64,000 nucleotides of DNA from Lytechinus variegatus (Eukaryota; Echinodermata; Echinoidea; Temnopleuroida; Toxopneustidae), in assembly GCF_018143015.1 (NCBI RefSeq), contig NC_054746.1:14127532-14191531 (forward strand), given 5' to 3'. Numbering within the stretch: the stretch's first letter is position 1; each line of letters opens with the position of its first letter. A program made the translations under genes and the position numbers. The notes beneath the pieces were generated by a model. That model was not told the origin of the DNA. It made no database searches and saw only the letters and a program-made list of their open reading frames with translations. Positions 1-11,301 of the stretch are shown piece by piece.

Positions 1-157
1 GTCCCTTTTTAAACTGAACATCACCCCGCCGTAAAGAACAACTATTGCAGTGCTGCTGTGTACACTGATAATGCCCATACTGGGGGCAAAGGGGGGCCCT
101 GGACGAAAACAGGTCTTTGACGCTTCGCGGCACTGCCCGTAATACCGTTGTCGCCAT
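1..157 (-). CDS. Possible N-terminal exon, runs off window
   Basis: Reading the minus strand from an ATG at 157-155, the frame stays open for 52 codons to the window edge. The stretch is richer in G+C than its surroundings. The first twenty residues are basic, hydroxylated and free of acidic residues until Asp15, as in mitochondrial targeting peptides. A Cys/His/Gln-rich stretch (CTQQHCNSC) follows. I do not recognise a family. If real, it would be transcribed away from the calmodulin-like gene, whose TATA box lies about 500 bp off, giving a head-to-head pair. It could equally be a chance open frame. Confidence 0.25.
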   Translation of the reverse strand, partial: MATTVLRAVPRSVKDLFSSRAPLCPQYGHYQCTQQHCNSCSLRRGDVQFKKG

Positions 158-640
158 GCATATGGTATAATCCATCCATTCATGAAAATGAGCATTAATG
201 CAATTCGAATGAAACAAATTCGGGTTTAACGAATCTTGACAGTGTTTAGTTTTCCTATATTGCAGCTGCTGGCTTAGGCTGATCCCTGCCAATGTTCTTT
301 TTGTTGAATTGGACGATTGTGTGTCGCACAACTGCATCAAGAGAATATACAAATAGAGCTTTTGTCGAGAGTTCTCTCTCGTCATAGTTGAGGTCTATTT
401 GCGCTGCACTCGGGTTGTTTTGGCACTCAACATGGGACCAGCAAATTGATCGGAGGTTGGTCGTATAAAAGTTACTGGTATATGTGCTCGGATCAATTAT
501 CAAATGATGATATAAAGAAGGGTTTGTCGATGTTATATTAGCCGTGATGACGAGCAACAACTATAGTTTTCATAGACTTGTCTAATTAAAATTCTGGACA
601 GATGTTACCCAAATACCGAGTCCATCGAACGCTACACACG
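158..640. other. Intergenic, no convincing gene
   Basis: This stretch lies between the possible leftward exon and the calmodulin-like promoter. It holds a 101-codon minus-strand open frame (560-255) without a good start, coding context or recognisable domain. No clear repeat is visible. Confidence 0.4.
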
Positions 641-642
641 AG

Positions 643-650
643 TATAAAAA
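643..650 (+). promoter_or_regulatory. TATA box of calmodulin-like gene
   Basis: TATAAAAA lies about 120 bp upstream of the ATG of the calmodulin-like gene. This predicts transcription starting near 673-680 and a 5' UTR of roughly 90 nt before exon 1, where the ATG directly abuts a GTATGT donor. Confidence 0.45.
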
Positions 651-766
651 AAATCTGAAGTTAGTTGTTTGCAGAGCAAAGATTACCGATTGGTTTGAAG
701 TATAGATCAAAGTATTCGACTGCACTATTTGAGGATTGCAACTGTGCCACATAAACTTATCAGAAA

Positions 767-3700
767 ATGGTATGTATGTTTGTATTTTATGAAGATGGAA
801 TTTTATAAGCTTTGTTTAATGTATTCTTCATTTCATAAATGCGAGTTACCAAAAGAACGAGAAATGAAATGCACCAAGGATTTTTTTGTCTAATGATATT
901 TGGAACTACATTTCCCTTTCTGTTCATTTTGATAAAAAAAAGTAGTATTGAACATAATAAGGTGCTGCTTGAAATATCATTGTTATCGATTAGCTTTGAT
1001 TTTTTTTTTTTTTACAAATGGAGAAAATTCCAACGAGCGTAACGCTAGAAATTTCATCAAAATCTGTAAAGTAAGAGGGTTTTGGCGATTTCGACAGAAA
1101 TTTAAGTGCATTGGTTTTTTATTCATATATATTGACATTTATGTTCTGTTTGTGTGGACTTGATTCTTACAAGAGTGCAAAAATTTGTTTGTAATTGTAT
1201 GTTGTTAATCTTTGGGGACAAAAAGTATTTTCCCATCTTCTCTGTCAGATATTAAGATCAGGCGTATTTTTTAATGTAACATATCTTCAAAACACGTAAA
1301 AAATTAGCATCTTATTGTGAAGTTATTGTATAATCAGGCCCATCCTGCAAAACATGCTGAACATTCCTGAATGTGGTATGTAAATTTTGTGATGTCTCAT
1401 TCGAAATCTTTCTGCCAAATCACAATTATCCCATTTTATATCAAACTGGCATCGATATAATTATTATAAACTGATAAAGTTTAGTACAAACAAATTTACG
1501 ATGTTGTTGATGTAACAAACTGTTATTGTGGTATTATGTTAGGATTGACTTCCCATTGTGATATTCAGTTAGTTACCTGGAATTTTACATAAAAGTCCAC
1601 AATATAATAAGGATTCAAATAATTACTAACAAATATCGTTATAATAAACTGTCTCAGTAATCTAAATGAAAGAAGAGCAAATGACCGTTGGTTGCCGAGG
1701 CTCAAATAATAGCTGCCTGAAAACATCCGGCTCGCAATTAATAATCAGTGGCGGAATCCCTCGAAATTTTAAACAAAAATGACAAAACAAATTGTTAAGT
1801 AATAAGTAAATAATGGGTTCAATTTTTTCATGTTCACCCTTACACAAACATTTTTTTGCCCTCCATTTGCCCTCGGCACTTTAGAAATGATGCTGCCACA
1901 GTGCTCCTGGGCCCCGTCTTACAAAGAGTGTAGATTGATCCTATCAATCAAAACTATGGAAAGCCAGCAATGTCAACATATAAAATGTATGTTTGTTAAA
2001 AAAATTGATATGAATGTATATTCCTAAATTCATTGATTTCTTGACAATTTGGTGTAATCTCGTTTGTTTACAAAGGACATTTTGCAAATATACTGTAGAA
2101 AAACATTAAAACACTGATGGATTTCCATATAGTTACGATTGATTGGATCAATCGTAACTCTTTGTAAGACGGGGCCAAGGTCAAACAAGCGTGAAGATAT
2201 ATAACGAAATGAAAATGATGTGGACAGTGCACTCTTTCTTATAATGTGTTACAATACGCTATTGAAAAATGACTTTTTTAAATATCAATAATTGTAGACT
2301 AACCCCTTTTCACAACTGGTTCCGTGACGTTTGCTCCACTCCGAATTCCACACGCTAATAAAATGACCAATGACCAACATGGATTGTAAACTTTGCCCTA
2401 CCCTAAACCCATAGGTGGATCCAGGGGGCCTGATGGGCCCACCCCCCCCCCCCCCTCTATTAGCGGAGCAAAAAAAGAGAAAAAGGAAAGAAAGAAAAAA
2501 GGAAAGAACGATTCAGATGAGGGGAAGACTTGGAAAATTAAAAGAATCTTTCATGTCACTATATAAAATTTTCGCTCGCGCTTCGCGCTCGCATTGCCTG
2601 TTAAGTGATCAACATATCTTGTTCAATATGGAGCTTAAATATCAAGTTTGGAAGTCAATATAGAAAACATATTTCACCTCGGAAATCGAACTTTCATTAT
2701 ATTATCTTATGTGATTCACAAATTTATTTTTATAAAGTGCTCTGTAAAAATGTCAGTTTTATGGTCTGAATATTAACATTTTCTGCTCGCGCTGCGCGCT
2801 CGAAACATTTTGATTTACCAGGTAATTATTATTTTCGTGTATTCCATAATCCCCTTTCATGTCTGATCGTCAAAACGTATCAGCTAGCGTTGCACGCTTG
2901 CATTTTGATTGGCGAGTCATGTATGTCTAAAAATTGATTATACAACAAACTGCTTAAAATCCCCTTTTCATGACAGTCTATCAAAAATTTCCGCTAGAAA
3001 ATTGCACTCGCGTTGATGGTTGAAAAAAATATTAACTGATGCATCCTATACATAATTACAAAGTGCTTGAAATTTCCAGTATTCTGGCCATAATATCTTC
3101 AGATTCAGCGCCCTCATTGGGCATTAATGAATAAGATATAAATTTAATAATTAAATTGTCCCTTTTGTTTCATCTCGCGTTTAGCAAGATAAATAGGAAG
3201 ATAGTCATCATTTTCATATGATGACATGTTCTCAGGATGTCCCGGTCCTATGCCAAAACTCAAAGTAATGAAAATGAAAAATATCAGCTCTTTATTAAGT
3301 GCGATCCATATCCACCTCAGAATTTTCTTACACAGTGCTTAAAATATAAAGCTGAAATTGACCCTTTTTTAAGATCAGAATGTCAAATGTTTAAAAGCTC
3401 GCGCTCGCTTTGATTTTCATGATGAAAGAGTTAAGGTGCTCTATTGTTGAAGAATATTCGTTAATTGTTATCTTAGCTTCTTATTTCACGCAACCCTCGT
3501 TTTATCCATTCAGAATGCCATGCGCTCTTGCACCTTTTCTAGTGCGTTCATAGTTATCAAATCGTGCTCTACAAATCATTTTTTTGTATAGCGTGAGAAC
3601 ATTAAAACACGTTTTTATGATGACGATTGTGAATAATGTGGCGTAAACATCAGTAAGGGGGGGGGGGGGTATGCGCTATAAATGAAAAAATCGGGGAAAA

Positions 3701-6700
3701 TACCCGAAAAAATAAATATCAAATTATGGGCTGGTCTTCAAGGAAGTTTGCTCTAAATACCATCTTGCACACAAAGATAGAAAGGAGAAGTTTATTACCT
3801 GCATTCACCTACAATATACTGAAAAGATAAAGAATACAATTACACTCGTGATGAAGGAGGTAAATGATCCAGCCACTAATACTACGTACTATTGCTAACA
3901 AAATTACTTCTACTATACTACAAAACTACTTCGTCTTCTCTCCCCTCCCCTTCTCCTTCTTAATCTTCCCCCATCTTCTTCTTCTTTCCTTTTCTTCTTC
4001 TTTTCTTCTTCTTCTTCTTCTCTTCCTTCTTCTTCTATTTCTTCTCTTCCTTCTTCTTCTTCTCTTCCTTCTTCTTCTTCTTCTTCTCTTCCTTCTTCTT
4101 CCTCTTCCTCGCCTTCCTCCTACATCTTCCCTTCTTACACGCCTGGTATGAACATAATCAGTACAACAGCCCACGCAGGTGCAAAGACTCGAAGTTACTT
4201 CCTGACTTTACGAATATGACCATAAAAGGAACAATTTTTATATCCCATAGTTTACAATTTGTAAAACGTGTTTTTCGGTCCAGCGACTTAGCATCACGTG
4301 TCGGAGCGTTTCAACGAAGAAGAATGAATGAACGTGATTTTTCATAATCTGTCATTAAAAAAGATCATTGTTATCGCGGCTCCGCTTCCCTAAAATAGCT
4401 CAGAATGTCGTTATATAGATAGATAGATAGAGAAAGGGAGAGAGAGAACGAGAGCACTAGAGGGTGCGCCAATCAGTTACTTTGATAATGTCAAGTACTG
4501 AATAAATACCATCCCAAAAATGTATTTGAACTACACAATTATTCTTTTTGACACTGCAGAATATGCTTCAAGTGTAAAAGTAATTTTGATAAAAAAAAGT
4601 TGCATGAAATAGATATTTCTTTTAAAAAGTGCTAAAAAAAACCAAAAGTAAGTTCTGTTATGTAATCACATATTTTTCATTATTTTACAGGCTGAAAATT
4701 TCACGGAAGAAGAAATCGAAGGTAAGAATTTTTTTTAACGATCTTTACAACTTGAAATACACTCAGGCTCCAGTCGCAAGAACTCCCATTGAAATAAATG
4801 ATTCTGAACTCAGGGTTTATTTCAAACTCTAGTCCGAAGTTGTGGTTAAACTATGGAGAGCCAATTGTGACACAGTAGACACGGTAGAGCTCAAATATAT
4901 CAGCATTCATATATGTCTGAGAATAATGACAAAAACTGTATTCTTTACCGTTGAAGCACATGGAATCGATGCAGGAAACATAATAGAAATACAATATTAA
5001 TAGTATTTTGATATTTTTGGCTTTCCATAAGCCGGACTTAAGAATACAGGCCATTATTTTTTTTAAACAAAGAGTTCAATTTCTGATCTCTTTGTACGTA
5101 TAATGACGCATCTTTATGGTTTTGAATAAGTTTATACCCATCTGTTATTGGGTCACGAATAATACTGCCTTTAATTCAAAGCCTCGATGGCACCATAAGT
5201 ATAAATGATGTACTATTTTTAACTACAATTACAAACATTACTTTTACGTTATACTTTACAGTCTATAACATTCATTAATACATTGAAATAAGGAATGAAA
5301 TAAATAAACTGCCATTGTTGTACTTTTCCTCAACATTTTTTTCTATTCTTCTTCTACACTCAGTATCCAAATTCTCCATGCGGCTCACCACCCCCCTTCC
5401 CCTCCCTCTCTCTTCCCCGCTCTTCATCTCTTTCGTGTTTTTCTGTCATGATTTTTTTTCTTTTCATTTTATATTGTTATCGTACATCTTTCACCTCCAT
5501 TCTCCATCTGTATTATTCAAAAATATTGCATTCGAAGTTAACAAGCATTACATGACGAGGTAATCCAGCTGTAGATTCCGCTATTATTTTTCCTTTGATG
5601 TCATTTTCGAAAGTTGTCATGCATGATCTTAAAATAAATAAAGATAATCGCACCCTTCTTACTCCGTGCTTCGTAATGTAAATAATTCTTTTGAATAAAA
5701 ATTAATCAAACAAACATACAAAACACATTCCTCAAAAACTTTGTTATTAGCTTAAACTCATTGGCCCGAACTCTGAAGTCAGGTTTAACTTAGACCATGG
5801 TCTAACTTTGTACTAAAATTATGGAAACACAAAAATGTAAAAAGTTTTACATGCATTGTATGTTTCTTATATTTATATATCTAACTCGTGAATGGTGGAG
5901 AAAGCTATTTTATCAATCCTTCCGAAACATTGAAGAATGATTCAAGAGAAAAATGAGCTGATACTTTGAAATTCTACGGCTAGATATTAATGCCATTATT
6001 GGCTATCCATTATATTAAACCACAACTTTAAACCAGAATTTGAATTGAACCCGACTTCAGAATATACGGGCCATTTAATTTAAAGTCTGTAACGGCTAAT
6101 TAAATGCTTCTGAAATGCCTATTGAATGGTATGCATCCAGAATTGTGTTAATGGGCGATTCTATAGAAAAAAAAGCCAAGTTTCACAAAACTTTTTAACC
6201 TGCTGTCCAAATAAACGAGAAACTTCGATTTGTTTTGTGGTAATATTAAAGTACTGCTGCATGGGTAGTCATATAAAAAAAAAACAAATGACATCCAACA
6301 AAAATATGTTTTCCTTTGATGAATTGGGGTGAACATGGTACGTGTCGTACTGTACATTTCTGAGTCCCATACACAACATTTGTTACCTTTAATTCACCCT
6401 TACTCAAAAATGTTTTGTTGGCCATTATTTCCTTACATCAGTACTTGCTTTAACTTTATCATTGACAAAAAAAACAGAAAGATTTATTGCTCAAAATATC
6501 AGCTTATACCTAGTTCCCACTGCCACGATTCGCACCATGATTGAAACCGTAATCTAATTCGTGGAGTAATCGCAGTGGTCGTGGAAGATCTTACCAGATT
6601 TTGAGTTTACTCGTGGCAATCGCTGTGATTGTAGATTATACTTAGGCTAGTATACCCAATCTCACGATTCGCACCACGATTGAAACCGTGTTCTAAATTG

Positions 6701-9700
6701 TGAAGTAAACGTAGTTGTCGTGGCAGATCTTACCAGATCTTGAGTTTACTCGTGGTAATCGTTGTGATTGTTGATTATACTAGTATACCCACTCTCACGA
6801 TTCGCACCACGATTGAAACCGTGTTCTAAATCGTGGAGTAAAAGTAGTGATCGTAGCAGATCTTACCAGATCTTGAGGTCAGTCATGGCAATCGCTGTGA
6901 TTGTAGATTTAAAAAAAAAATTGGACGGCTCAAAAAATCAGCTACGAAAGGCCAATCGTAACGCATGCACGAGAGTGGATCGAGGTATATAAGAGACTAT
7001 ATGTCAAAATGACCCGTATACGACACGTATCACAAATCCAAAATTTAAATTCTAATAACTTCCTTAATCTTTAATGGATTTTCCTCAAACCTTCATTAAC
7101 ATTTTTATTACATTTTTCTGCTTTTTTACAACAAACTTTTCTTCATGATGAACTCCCCCTTTGATAACCCCTCGTGTTTTTTAGAGTGTACATGTCAATT
7201 TATGTCCTCGTTTACAGATATATGTTGGATAAGAACTTCACTACGTACTTTTCACTGAATATGATGGTAAAAGTTTATGATGTGTTTTGCAAAATTTTAC
7301 AGAGCATTTGTTTCAAAAGGCTTTATAAATTTACCCTTTCTGATATTGTAGCTTTCAAGAATGCTTTTCAGCTTCTGGACAGGGAGGAGAATGGTTTGGT
7401 ATCGTTCAAGAAGATTGGGTTCTTACTCCGTTCAGTTGGGGAAAATCCTTCCGAATCGAAGATGAATGATATCATCAATGATCTACACGACGCCAATGGC
7501 TTCGGTAAGAACTAAAGGGGAGCATTTCATGATATAAATCATTGGTATAAGCTACTGAAATCCTTGCATCTGATTGGATGAAAAGACGACTTTTAATTCA
7601 AATTGCCATAGTAGTCAGGGACCGGGGGGGGGTGCTGCAACTCCATTTTTTGCAATAAACATGTTTTAAAAAACGTAAAATTGTGTCTTTTGCATGGTCA
7701 GCCCTCTATCAATACCGTATCGCAGCAATTGCAAGTTATCTTTTTTTCTTGCCTAAATATAGCATGTATCAATTATCTCCCTTATTTTCTTGCCTAACTG
7801 TATAGTGAACTTGAACTTTTTCAAACTTAAACTTGATTTGAAATTTTCTATCGACCCCTTCCGGGGTATGAGAAATAGGCGGTTATTAATTTTACATGTA
7901 TATAATACATTGTATGAGAACAAAAAATATGGCATAAGAGAAAACATTAAAATGTAACACACTATTATTTGCAATATGGCAATTAACATGCATGTGCATG
8001 ATATGCAGGTTTGTATAGTGCATAGTGCGTATCAATATTACAAGTATATCTTCTCTTCTTCTTTTTCTTTTCTAACTATAGAGCGTGGCCGATGGATTGA
8101 TTTCACAGATTTCCTCCTCATTATGTCGAAGATTAGACACGAAGATGAGGGGCATGACCTTGCTGATGTATTCAAAGTCTTTGATAAAGAGGCCACAGGA
8201 ATCATGAAGTAAGTATTACATCAATAATGTTTACAAGAGTGTCAGGGAGGCGTATAACCGACATGCAGGGGCAGTGGGTGGTCACGCTTATGATTTTTCA
8301 AGTATAAAGGAAGAAAAGTTTAGGAAAATAAAGAGAGAAGACACAAAGCACAAAAAGTGGGTTTGCGTTTATCTATTTATTCAACATAATTATACAGGAT
8401 AAAAAAGAACAATCGGTCCTGTTGAAACACATATATACATACATAAAATACTAGTCTTGTAACTATAATTTGAATTTTACACCTTTAATTGAATTTAGAA
8501 AGAAAAAAGATTTTATGCCCCTCCCCATAGCCTGATGCCGCACCTGGCAAGTGAAAATTAATCATTTGTTTTCAGATGAGTATTAGATCATGAAAGTTCA
8601 TCTGTGTTGGTTGAAAATAAATATTGATTCCAAAATGTTGCTCTCAACACACAGAAAAAAGAGTTTCCTCAAAATTTCGAGTACTGACAGCAGCTCAGCG
8701 ATATGAAGGATTTGTGGGTGTGTTTGAGGGTGCGCATGGGTGTGTGTGTGTGTGAATGGGGGTGTGAGAGGGAGAGGGGGGGACTGTCACTGATATTACA
8801 GGTGAAATGTAATGTGATTGTTAACAGCATGAACCAATTATTTTCTTATAATTACGATAAGTATAATTATGATTAAATATTATAAAACCAACAGTCTGAG
8901 GAGTAATAAGGTAATAAAACCGTGTAAAAGAAACCAGTTGTAATGTAGAAAACCAAAATCATATATTGCGACAATAATACTTCAAAGATATTGAACTTGT
9001 AAAAAAAATCACATTAACACTTTCAGGACAGACGAACTTAAGATGGTTCTAGAAATTCTGCAGGATGACGTCATCCAAGACGAAATCCCTGAGATGCTGG
9101 CCGACTTTGATCTAAATGGTGACGGTACGATATCATTTGAAGGTAAATTATTGATGTTGCGACCGCATGTAAAAAATAATTTGGTCTCTTGCTTGTCGGG
9201 GAAGGGGTGTAAAAGATCTGTCGAAGAAAGTGCGGTATATAGGCTCATATTCTCTAAAATATATTGGGTAAAAATGCTCCATGAGGGTAATTATGTGTCC
9301 AACCAACATTGGGCATTATTTTTGGCATTTTTATTTATCCAGCGTGATGAAAATTTTGCCCAATCTAAAGCAATTGCTGCTTATTTTTAACCTTACTGGA
9401 CAATACACTTCCCAGCTCGGTAAAATACTGCCCCAAATTGGAAGGACACATAATTACCCTCATGCTGGTTAAAATTTTACCCAATATTTTATACAGTGTA
9501 CCCACACGCATCCAAATACACACTAACATGATATGAATATTATTTTGTTTCGATTTTACATGAAAATTTATTTTGGTCTGGATTCGGACCAAAGCGAAAA
9601 AAATAACTGCGTATTTTTTTTTCTTTCGGTATTCGCAGAAAATTTTGGGTTATCCCTTTTTTATGTGTAAGTATTAGTAAGATAAGTGTTGAAATTACTT

Positions 9701-11301
9701 TTTTTTACAGAATCGTATATAAACATAATTATCTGGGAGAAGGATCTTATCATTAATTAGAGTTCAAATTTACGCCAAAATTAACAAATATAAATGATTA
9801 AACGGTCATTATTACCAATGACATATCATCGGTCGGTTCGAATCGATTTTGTTGATGTGATTGAAGTATAAAAGCTTGGCATAAAAGGCCCTTCAATGTT
9901 GAATTTTCTCACTGTATAATTATTCTTTATTTCAGAATTTGCTGCTGTGATGGAATTCAACAAGAAAAGGGCAAGTGCACACGAACCAAGTAGTGAGGCT
10001 GGATCAACCGCGGGGGATGCTGGGAAAGGTAAATGGCAACATCCGCCATCCGGGGAATCTAACCCCGTTTCTTACTATTCTGCTGCGCAAAGCGTTCACT
10101 CGAGTTAAGGGGTCTCAATGCACAACCTACGATGAATTGTCTACTGATGGCCCCGAAACAGAAAGCTTTACATGTATTAGTCTTTTGTGAAGACTTGTTG
10201 GCGAATGTTTCACTCAGGGTGTGTGCCTGCACAGCAAAAACTGTGGTGTTAACCGGTGTACATAGAGGACCACACAAGTTATTTTACACCGGTGTTTAAT
10301 TGGTGGTGTTAGTTTTATACCTGTAGGTGTTATTACAACACCTATGGTTGTTACATTTACACTCTTTGGTGTTATGTTCAATCTCTAGGGTGTTATTTTA
10401 ACACCTCAGGGTGTGGTCCTCTATTAACACCAATTGGCGTCAGTTTTAACACCACAGTTTTTACAGTGTGCAGTCTTGTTTCTTTATATGTCAAAATGGG
10501 TGATTATGATTCTTTTTTTACAGACTTGGGTAAAAAAAAAGCGAACGCTTTGGTAGGAATTTAACAATGAAACGGCTTTGGTAAAAAGGGTCAAGAATTA
10601 TTTATCTGGCACTCCAATCGTATAAAAGTAAAGACACTGTTATTTTTTCGTTGCTTGTGAATATTTATCACTTTTACCATTAAAAATGAAAATGTTCCCT
10701 TATGATCAACTCGGTTGCTTGACCCTCTCACTTTCAGTGTTCAGCCCCCATAGATGGGCCCCAGGAAATTTGACCCCCAGTTCCCCCCAAAAAATACTGA
10801 ATAGGTTTTGGAGTGCCTGCTTTTTTATCCACACCATACCAGTTTTAGTTGAAACATATGGAAATAATGGAGTAATGATAAACTGGAAAATAGTGCTCCA
10901 CACTTACACTCTAAATGTCAAGGAATCCAGATCGGCTGTGAATGGTGACCAGTCCAATATTAGATTAAGAATTCAACCTTGTGGATTTGAATATAAATCT
11001 AATAGAATTTGAATCTAAATCTTTTGAGATCTAAAAATTGATCCTTAAGATTCAAAATAAATTCAAGATTCGGCTGGTCACTATTCACAGCCGATCTGGA
11101 TTTATTTTAAATACTTGACGTTTAGGGTGTATGGGTAGGAATAATAAACAAAAATTAAGAGGGGCTTTAATATAAAGTATGCTTATTGTATAACTCTTTC
11201 TTTCAGATATAGCGGCTGTGATGGAGATCGTCGAGAAAAGGGCGAGTGAACATGAAACAAATAGTGGATCAACCACGGAGGAGGCTGGAACAAGTAAATA
11301 G
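767..11301 (+). CDS. Divergent calmodulin-like EF-hand protein
   Basis: The exons are 767-769 (ATG only), 4691-4721, 7352-7504, 8082-8208, 9027-9142 and a last exon at 9936-10108 (6A) or 11207-11301 (6B). All have GT/AG borders and intron phases identical to calmodulin in this window. The product is 200 residues with 6A, 174 with 6B, or 205 if both are spliced in. It starts MAENFTEEEIEAFKNAF, against MADQLTEEQIAEFKEAF in calmodulin. EF1 (DREENGLVSFKK) has Lys at position 12, and EF2 carries a four-residue insertion and loses its ligands. EF3 (DKEATGIMKTDE) is weak, while EF4 (DLNGDGTISFE plus E/D) is canonical. Calcium binding is therefore inferred to be confined to the C-lobe. A hydrophilic Ser/Thr/Glu-rich tail replaces the calmodulin end. 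The target is unknown. It could be a pseudogene in decline, but every frame and splice site is intact. Confidence 0.85.
1909..2176. mobile_element. MITE with GGGCCCCGTCTTACAAAGAG termini
   Basis: The terminal inverted repeats pair a left end at 1909 with CTCTTTGTAAGACGGGGCC at the right. A second nested inverted pair, TTGATCCTATCAA and TTGGATCAATC, lies just inside. There is no coding capacity. The element sits in intron 1 of the calmodulin-like gene. Confidence 0.75.
2410..3560. repeat. Dispersed repeat with palindromic CTCGCGCTTCGCGCTCG motif
   Basis: It begins with GTGGATCCAGGGGGCCTGATGG and a run of C. At irregular spacings of roughly 85-220 bp it then carries degenerate copies of a self-complementary motif: CTCGCGCTTCGCGCTCGCAT near 2574, CTCGCGCTGCGCGCTCG near 2789, AGCGTTGCACGCTTGCAT near 2886, and weaker ones near 3005, 3175, 3400 and 3518. 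No open frame is visible. It looks like a decayed interspersed repeat in intron 1. Confidence 0.5.
3940..4125. repeat. Polypyrimidine (CTT)n tract
   Basis: About 185 bp of strand-asymmetric CTT/CTTC repeats. The long open frames on both strands here are low-complexity artefacts (Leu-rich on one strand, Arg-rich on the other). Such mirror-repeat purine/pyrimidine DNA can adopt triplex structure. Confidence 0.8.
4408..4456. repeat. GATA/GA microsatellite
   Basis: (TAGA)n runs into (GA)n about 230 bp before exon 2 of the calmodulin-like gene. Confidence 0.75.
5763..6072. mobile_element. MITE, GGCCCG...CGGGCC inverted ends
   Basis: The left end (GGCCCGAACTCTGAAGTC) pairs imperfectly with the right end (GACTTCAGAATATACGGGCC). 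Sub-terminal stretches with 'TTTAAACC/ GGTTTAA' character are shared. A related but less clearly bounded sequence lies at about 4770-5055, and a decayed relative at about 56880-57125. Confidence 0.6.
6516..6912. repeat. Three-copy tandem repeat, unit ~135 bp
   Basis: Three units start at the word CACGATTCGCACC (6524, 6663, 6796), giving spacings of 139 and 133 bp. Each unit contains GATCTTACCAGATCTTGAG and ends in GCTGTGATTGTAGATT. The stretch lies in intron 2 of the calmodulin-like gene. Confidence 0.8.
8700..8790. repeat. GT/GA-rich microsatellite
   Basis: An imperfect GTGTGT tract is followed by GAGAGGGAGAGGGG in intron 4 of the calmodulin-like gene. Confidence 0.7.
9264..9484. mobile_element. 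MITE with TA target duplication
   Basis: TTGGGTAAAAAT and ATGAGGGTAATTATGTGTCC at the left are mirrored by GGACACATAATTACCCTCAT and TTTTACCCAA at the right, and both ends are flanked by TA. There is no transposase. The inverted arms would form a long hairpin in the pre-mRNA. It sits about 120 bp after the exon 5 donor. Confidence 0.75.
9936..10108 (+). CDS. Last exon 6A of calmodulin-like gene
   Basis: A TTCTTTATTTCAG acceptor joins in phase 1. It codes E-F-A-A-V-M-E-F-N-K-K-R-A-S and then a Ser/Gly/Glu-rich tail, ending at TAA 10106-10108 after 57 residues. Within it, AAAG|GTAAAT at 10028/10029 can serve as a donor. The exon would then be 93 nt and phase 1 to 1, able to join in frame to 6B. 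No good AATAAA lies just downstream, which favours splicing onward to 6B. Confidence 0.65.
10230..10470. mobile_element. MITE with CACAGCAAAAACTGTGGTG end
   Basis: The left end CACAGCAAAAACTGTGGTGT pairs with the right ACACCACAGTTTTTACAGTG. An inner pair ATAGAGGACCACAC/GTGTGGTCCTCTAT is also inverted. A second copy is at 32271-32465. It is rich in GGTGTTA/TAACACC words and has no open frame. It lies between exons 6A and 6B. Confidence 0.8.
10906..11130. mobile_element. MITE, CACTCTAAATGTCAAG ends, TA flanks
   Basis: Long inverted arms (CCAGATCGGCTGTGAATGGT left; ACTATTCACAGCCGATCTGG right) enclose AT-rich DNA. The outer ends are CACTCTAAATGTCAAG and CTTGACGTTTAGGGTG, flanked by TA as in Tc1/mariner-type insertions. 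Relatives occur at about 50722-50935 and 60965-61195. The element lies between exons 6A and 6B, with its right end 76 bp before exon 6B. Confidence 0.8.
11207..11301 (+). CDS. Last exon 6B of calmodulin-like gene
   Basis: This is a second copy of the terminal exon behind a TTCTTTCAG acceptor, also phase 1. It codes D-I-A-A-V-M-E-I-V-E-K-R-A-S-E-H-E and then an SGSTTEEAGTSK end, stop TAG at 11299-11301. Similarity to 6A continues past the coding end, where AGTAAATAGCAACTT matches GGTAAATGGCAACAT. Whole-exon duplication is therefore the simplest origin. Direct joining to exon 5 would give Asp rather than Glu at EF4 position 12. A possible AATAAA poly(A) signal lies at 11890-11895. Confidence 0.7.

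Noticed and set aside
255-560. 101-codon minus-strand open frame
   Set aside because: It has no ATG at its start and a poor acceptor context, and any upstream exon would lie inside the oppositely transcribed calmodulin-like gene. No recognisable domain.
3864-4174. Leu-rich and Arg-rich open frames on opposite strands
   Set aside because: Both come from one CTT polypyrimidine tract; no gene support.
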